Assembly (NCBI RefSeq): GCF_003576645.1
Contig: NC_044930.1
Span: 10,544,959-10,608,958, forward strand
Length of the DNA stretch: 64,000 nucleotides
Reading direction: 5' to 3'
Origin: Ipomoea triloba
Lineage: Eukaryota > Streptophyta > Magnoliopsida > Solanales > Convolvulaceae
In this document: one piece after another, positions 59,001-64,000 of the stretch
Layout: each line of letters begins with the position of its first letter
Position numbering within the stretch: the stretch's first letter is position 1
The notes under the pieces: model-generated
The model's input: only the letters and a program-made list of their open reading frames with translations
Databases searched by the model: none
Told to the model about the DNA's origin: nothing
Position numbers and translations under genes: made by a program

Positions 59001-62000
59001 TTGTCTTAACATGTCTTCAACTCTTGATTTTAAAGTTACTACTCCCCATGCTCTTTTTTGACTCATCCATTCTTGAAATTTTTCTAGGGTATAGGGGATT
59101 TTCATATTTAAACTAGTATTATCTCCTTCAATTGTAGTTTAAATTTTGTAGGAAAAGTACTATATATACTCCCACTTCTTACTCCCAACTTCTACACCCT
59201 CTCACAAATTCTTGATGTAGGAAAATACTACATGAATACACATAATGAAAATATTCAATCCTTGTTTACCACATCATGAAATAAAAGTAAGAGAGAATAA
59301 AATTTGGAAGTACATGTTACCGCCCATTTGGTTCGCTGGAAAATATTTGAAGGAACAGAATTCAAATTCCATGGAAAACAAATTACCAGGAAAATAGATT
59401 TCATTGTTTGGTTGGTGGAAAAGAAATTACTAGGAATATAAATTCCATTGTTTGGATGGATTTAGAATTGTAAGGAATAATGAGTATAAAGACAATTATA
59501 CCCCTACATAATAATAACAACAACAATAATAATGATAATTAAAGAAAGTTAGTGAGGGCATAATTGTCCTCCTTGTTTTCCATGAAAAAAAAAATGGAAT
59601 GGCCAAGGAAAATGTTTTCCTTGTTCTTAAGGAAAATGTTTTCCAATGGAAAATGGTTTCCATCCAACCAAACAAAGGAAAATCTAGATTTTCTCAAATT
59701 TAAGGAAAACATTTTCCTTGAAAAAATTTTCCATCCAACCAAACACCTCCTTAATTATAAGTTTAGATCTACTTTCTTCTCAAAAATAAAGTTTAGATCC
59801 ACTAATTTTTCTCCACTATAATCATTAGCATCTTTCATTCTCGATAATAAAGTTACGTACCAGGATCTCCCGACGCAGAGATCTGTGCGGGGAGGTTGAC
59901 CTGAATGCTAAGGGTGGTGGGATAGGGAGCCATTGCTTGGCTTCATAAACTGTGAGCTCCCGGTGATAGAATGCGGAGCTCCGTACATTTGGGGGTGATT
60001 TTGAGGTCAAGGGTGTAACAGGTGAGTGCTATTGCTTAGGGTGAACATCTCTATGGTTCTTGGGGATAATGTACAGAGATCTGTACCCTGAGGATTGGTG
60101 TTTGCTCTAAGGGTGGCAGGGGATTAGATGATAAATTGCGCCATAAGGGCATCGGTCCCACCCTCTTGTGTGGGGCACGAAACTTGTGATTGTATATGCA
60201 ACTTTGATATGAATGATGTAATCATTATTGCATGGACCATGGTCCACACAGTTGTGTGGATTATAAATAAAAAATATATTTTTAATATACTAAAAATACA
60301 TTATTTTTGTACATAAAGTATATTATTTTAGAATACATTATGTAAATACTGAAAGTACATTATTTTATATATACTATCAAATAAGGCAATCATTATTGCA
60401 TGGACCATGGTCCACACAGCTGTGTGGACCAAAAATAAAAACTACATTATTTTTGTACTGAAGGTACATTATTTGATATATACTGTCAAATAATGTACCT
60501 ACAGTACAAAAATAATGTACCTTCAGTATAAAAATAATGTACTTTTTATTTTTGGTCCATGCAATAATTTGCCCAAATCAGGTACCTACAGTACAAAAGT
60601 AATATACTTTTAATATAATAAAAATGTACTTTTATATTCATAGTCCACACAATAATTGGGGAGACTTTAGATTTATGGCATAAGAACTCGCTTGATGTGT
60701 TTGAGAGCCTTTTGGCCTTGTTTTGCTTAGTTAGTTGGTTTTATGGTTAGTCTCTTGGCCCGTCTTGAAGTAAGGCTCCTAGCCTCTTTTCTCAATCGTT
60801 ATACCCTGCACCACGGTGCATATAGCAATGTGCATCACGTACGTAAACGACGTCGTTTCGATGTTAGTGGACGCGGACGCGAATGACTCCATGGAATTCA
60901 TTATCTATAATACACATAATCATTATCTACAATACACAAAACGTTTGCCTATAATACAAAGAAGTTTGTCCAGAATACACAGAATATTGACACAAAATAC
61001 ACAGATGTTAGTGGACACGGATGCGAATGACTCCAGTGAATTCATTATCTATACACATAATCATTATCTAGAATACATAGAATGTTTGCCTATAATACAC
61101 AGAATGTTTGTCCAGAATACACATAATATTGACACAAAATACACAGATCTCATCCTTCTAACATTCGAATGCACAAACACATCACAACCTGTGTTAATAA
61201 CATGAATACACAGAATATTGGCACAAAATACACATAACTCATCCTCCTAAACATTCGAATGCACAAACGCATCACAACATGTGTTACTAACATGAATACA
61301 CAGAACGGTTGCCTAGAATACACAGAATGATTACCAGGAATACACAGAATATTAACATAAATACAGAGATCGGCCGAAACGGGAAACATGATTTCTAAAA
61401 AAACGAACGGTTAGTTTACAATGCTTAAAACGACGTCGTTTACGTACGTGGTGCACATTGCTATGTGCATCGTGGTGCACGGTATAATTTGCGCTCTTTT
61501 CTTAGCATGAGGTCACTTTTGGGCCTTCGTGTACATATACAATTTTGAGGATCAATGAATGTTAATTTTGATTAACAAAAAAAATGTGCATTTAATATTT
61601 GATAAGCCTAACTTATCACAAAATTTAGCAGGGAAACGAAGCAAGGCAGCGTACCTGGAAAACTGGAGCAAGATAACATCCTTGGTAGCCGGAGAAAGCG
61701 CATACGACGTTACATTCGAATGGGACGAAAGCTTTGGAGTTCCCGGGGCAGTCATCGTCAAGAACAATCACCACAGTGAATTCTATCTCAAGACACTCAC
61801 CCTGGAAGACCTCCCCAATCACGGCGCCGTTCAGTTTGTCTGCTTTTCTTGGGTTTACCCCGCCGATAAGTACAACTACGACCGCATCTTCTTCGCCAAC
61901 CAGGCGTATCTCCCCAGCCAAACGCCGGCGCCGCTCCGCCCCTTCAGGGAAGCGGAGCTGAAGAACTTGCGAGGAGACGGCGCCGGAGAACGCAAGGAGT

Positions 62001-64000
62001 GGGACAGGGTTTATGACTATGATTACTACAATGACTTGGGTGATCCCGACAAGGGCCAAAATTACGTTCGACCAATCCTTGGAGGAAACCCAGAATACCC
62101 GTATCCTCGTCGCGGTAGAACTGGTCGGAAAATGACGAAAACAGGTCATGAACCATCTAACTAAAACGTTTACAAATTACTCTGGTGACGTTTTTTTTTT
62201 TTTTTTTTTTTTTCTTCATTTTCTTTTATATATGTTGGGTGGAGGCCAAAAAAGGCTAAGTCCAAACCCAACCCCATGTGACTAGGAAGATGGTCAATCA
62301 TTATTGTGTGGATTATGGTCCACCCAACTGTGCGGACCATACTATTAAATAAAGGAAATGTATATTATTTGTGTACTCAATGTACATTATACAATATGAT
62401 GTACATTCAGTACACAAATAATGTATATTTAGTATATTAAAAATGTACTTTTTGTTATGGTCCACACAATAATTTGTTGAGGACGGTTAGGTAGATATTG
62501 GTAAAGGGTCAAATCCAACACTTGACTTTCGAAAATGTGATGGCAGTTTGCTATCAGCTAAAGCTTTTGGGTTTTGGCATAGTGGTAAGTGTTTACTGTG
62601 TTTGTGTGCAGATCCTAAGTATGAAAGTAGACTTCCATTGTTACCTGCGGGTGCTGACATATATGTGCCAAGGGACGAGAAATTTGGGCATATCAAGCAA
62701 TCGGATTTTCTTGGTTATGCATTGAAGTCCATTGGGCAATCTGTTCTCCCTTATATTGCTTCCCGGTTTGATGCAACCCGTGATGAGTTTGACAGCTTCG
62801 ACGATGTGAATGCGCTGTACGAGGGAGGGTTATCCAGGGGGTTATTGCTGGAGCACGTCCAGAACAACATTTCTCTTGAGATGGTGAAGGAACTTCTCCG
62901 AAGTGATGGGGAGAAATTGTTCAAATTCCCAACGCCACAAGTTATTGCAGGTAGTACGTAGTACATGTGCCTGTTTAATTTCTCCCACTTTGCTTTCTAT
63001 AGATCAAACATTTATCACTGTTCCAAAAGTTAAACTAAAGATAAAACTTTCTTTCTTTATACTCATCACATTTTTTATAAGTTAGGTGCTAGACTTGGCC
63101 CTTCGAGACTTCCGCCTATCAATCCTGAGCTGAACTTGACCTTTCAGACCTCTGCCCAACAATCATTTAATTTACCCATTAATAGTGTTGAATTTGGTCC
63201 TTCAGCCTTCTGCCCAACAATCACTTAGCCACTGTATTTGACTTAGCCCTTCACGCCTGAGCCTAATAGGTCTTTTAGGGCAAATTATTGTGTGGACCAT
63301 GGTCCACACAGCTATGTGGACCATAATCAAATGTATATTTTTAATGTACTAAATGTACATTATTTTTGTACTGAATGTACATTATTTTTATACTATAAAA
63401 ATAATGTACATTCAGTACACAAATAATGTACGTCCCCTGAATATAATGTACATTATTTTTATGCTGAATGTACATTATTTTTATATTGAATGTGCATTAT
63501 TTAATAGTGTGGTCCACACAGCTATGTGGACCATAGTCCACACAATAATGATTGGTCTTTAAGGCCTCCGCCCAAACACATATTTAACTCAATTTCTGTG
63601 ATGAAACAGCTAGCAAAACCGCATGGAGAACAGATGAGGAATTCGCGAGAGAAATGCTTGCCGGAGTGAACCCAGTCTGCATTAGTCGCCTCCAAGTAAC
63701 TACATTGAATTCAATTCAATCACTTCTGATCTTTATATATAATAAGATCATCAATTCACTTTATAATTTAAAACTTGGTTTAAAAAAACAAATGCAATGC
63801 TAATATTATAGGTGTTCCCACCAAGAAGCACGCTCGACCCTAAAGTGTATGGAGACCATACCAGCACTATAACAAGAGAACACATTGCAGATAAGTTAGA
63901 TGGGCTAAGAGTTGAGCAGGTATATATATATATATAGTTTTCTTTTCTTGCCCACAAAAAACAAAATTCCCTCTCCTATCCCTATGAATTAACAGGATAA
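56049..64000 (+). CDS. LOX-2: 9-lipoxygenase-type lipoxygenase, exons 1-5 (runs off the right edge)
   Basis: Exons: 56049-56247, 61632-62144, 62612-62950, 63610-63695, 63812-63919. All are GT-AG and keep the frame at the same intron positions as LOX-1. Exon 1 encodes the PLAT start ([19 protein letters not shown]). Exon 2 begins [12 protein letters not shown] and carries [17 protein letters not shown]. Exon 3 carries [12 protein letters not shown] and YEGGLSRG; exon 4 [20 protein letters not shown]. Compared with LOX-1 the exon 1/2 junction lacks five residues (ENGLQ). Intron 1 is 5.4 kb, against 1.5 kb in LOX-1, and introns 1-3 hold MULE-type elements. The exons with the iron ligands and the Coffa site lie beyond the window, so catalytic status is unknown. 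No stop or frameshift was seen in the visible exons. Confidence 0.9.
56290..56600 (+). repeat. degenerate repeats with CGAGTGCACA in LOX-2 intron 1
   Basis: About nine imperfect units of 25-35 bp share TTCGAGTG(C/T)ACA and TTTTG(T/G). Similar in style, not sequence-identical, to 28980-29235. Confidence 0.55.
56900..59150 (-). mobile_element. possible endogenous pararetrovirus or retroelement remnant
   Basis: Lys/Glu-rich coiled-coil frames on the minus strand lie in sequence (57529-57317, then 57186-56959). The end of the first, extended past a stop, meets the start of the second closely, as in the small ORFs ahead of the polyprotein in badnavirus-like Caulimoviridae. Another fragment lies at 58499-58224. 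Stops and frameshifts interrupt all of them, and no reverse transcriptase or polyprotein is present. Motif GATAATA recurs about ten times at 58370-58740. The viral reading is tentative; a decayed LTR element is the alternative. Confidence 0.3.
59325..59755. mobile_element. MITE-like element
   Basis: CATTTGGTTCGCTGGAAAAT at the left and ATTTTCCATCCAACCAAACA at the right are inverted. Inner GGAAAATGTTTTCC units are themselves palindromic. Confidence 0.6.
60216..60655. mobile_element. family C palindromic elements (two adjoining copies)
   Basis: CATTATTGCATGGACCATGG and TCCACACAG(T/C)TGTGTGGA appear at about 60224 and 60390; the right end is GGTCCATGCAATAATTTGCC. Bodies contain GTACATTATTTTTGTACTGA-type units. 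Confidence 0.65.
60793..61493. mobile_element. MULE-type element, family A, in LOX-2 intron 1
   Basis: Flanked by the 9-bp repeat CTCTTTTCT (60784-60792 and 61494-61502). Same TIR (TTATACCCTGCACCACGGTG) and AATACACAGAATATTGACAC body as 49420-50249. Its right end lies about 140 bp upstream of the exon 2 acceptor. Confidence 0.85.
62190..62213. repeat. poly-T tract
   Basis: A T run of more than 20 bases in LOX-2 intron 2. Confidence 0.9.
62293..62478. mobile_element. family C element in LOX-2 intron 2
   Basis: Ends CATTATTGTGTGGATTATGG and GGTCCACACAATAATTTG; interior TGTACATTATACAATATGAT with mirrored ATAATGTATATT. Short, non-coding. Confidence 0.7.
63085..63270 (+). repeat. repeat in LOX-2 intron 3 shared with LOX-1 intron 7
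   Basis: Units with (G/C)TTGGCCCTTC, CTCTGCCCAACAATCA and TTAGCCACT resemble the tandem repeats in LOX-1 intron 7. Confidence 0.55.
63279..63553. mobile_element. family C element in LOX-2 intron 3
   Basis: GCAAATTATTGTGTGGACC at the left, TCCACACAATAATGATT at the right. Flanks GGTCTTTTA and GGTCTTTAA are a near-match 9-bp duplication. Interior is palindromic TGTACATTATTTTTAT units. Confidence 0.7.

Overview
The window is nuclear DNA from a flowering plant. It is AT-rich, its genes have GT-AG introns, and it is full of plant transposable elements (Copia LTR elements, Mutator-like elements, SINEs, an L1-type LINE, foldback MITEs). The coding sequences look like those of an asterid dicot; Solanales, perhaps Convolvulaceae, is my guess from protein resemblance only.

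The core is a cluster of oxylipin genes. Three CYP74-family genes (allene oxide synthase type, like tomato AOS3/CYP74C) lie on the minus strand at 14958-16538, 25101-26543 and 40191-42665. Two 9-lipoxygenase-type genes lie on the plus strand: LOX-1 (31260-36951, complete, 8 exons, 860 aa as I splice it) and LOX-2 (56049 to beyond the right edge; exons 1-5 of about 8 are present). CYP74-2/LOX-1 and CYP74-3/LOX-2 are divergent head-to-head pairs, so the locus looks like a duplicated [CYP74 <- -> LOX] module plus one extra CYP74 copy. In known biochemistry a 9-LOX makes fatty acid 9-hydroperoxides, and 9-hydroperoxide CYP74 enzymes convert them to allene oxides that give alpha-ketols (such as KODA) or cyclopentenones. 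The genes therefore encode consecutive steps of one pathway.

Layout: 1-2351, 5' end of a KMS1/VMP1-like ER/vacuole membrane protein gene (minus strand, continuing off the left edge). 2.7-5 kb, SINE, foldback element and Copia gag remnant. 5360-14588, a full-length but coding-dead Copia element with near-identical 371-bp LTRs and a 5-bp target duplication; inside are a 1796-bp duplication joined at an N and two odd 42-bp staircase repeats. 14.6-16.9 kb, CYP74-1. 17-24.3 kb, Helitron-like repeats, MITEs, an RPA1-like pseudogene, a tRNA-Arg fragment and a GC-rich retroelement-like block. 24.5-26.9 kb, CYP74-2, duplicated together with its flanks. 27.4-29.4 kb, LINE, SINE and short repeats. 31.1-37 kb, LOX-1. 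37-40 kb, MULE-type and foldback elements. 40.2-42.7 kb, CYP74-3, interrupted by what looks like a solo LTR. 43-55 kb, transposon-rich spacer including a Pack-MULE-like element. 55.1-55.3 kb, receptor-kinase fragment. 56-64 kb, LOX-2, whose introns hold several MULE-type insertions and a possible endogenous pararetrovirus remnant.

The most notable points are the clustering of 9-LOX and CYP74 genes, a glycine at the stereo-determining (Coffa) site of LOX-1 where S-lipoxygenases carry alanine, and two insertions in normally intronless CYP74 genes that would restore the exact reading frame if spliced as GT-AG introns. All coordinates and splice sites were read by eye; no database search was run.
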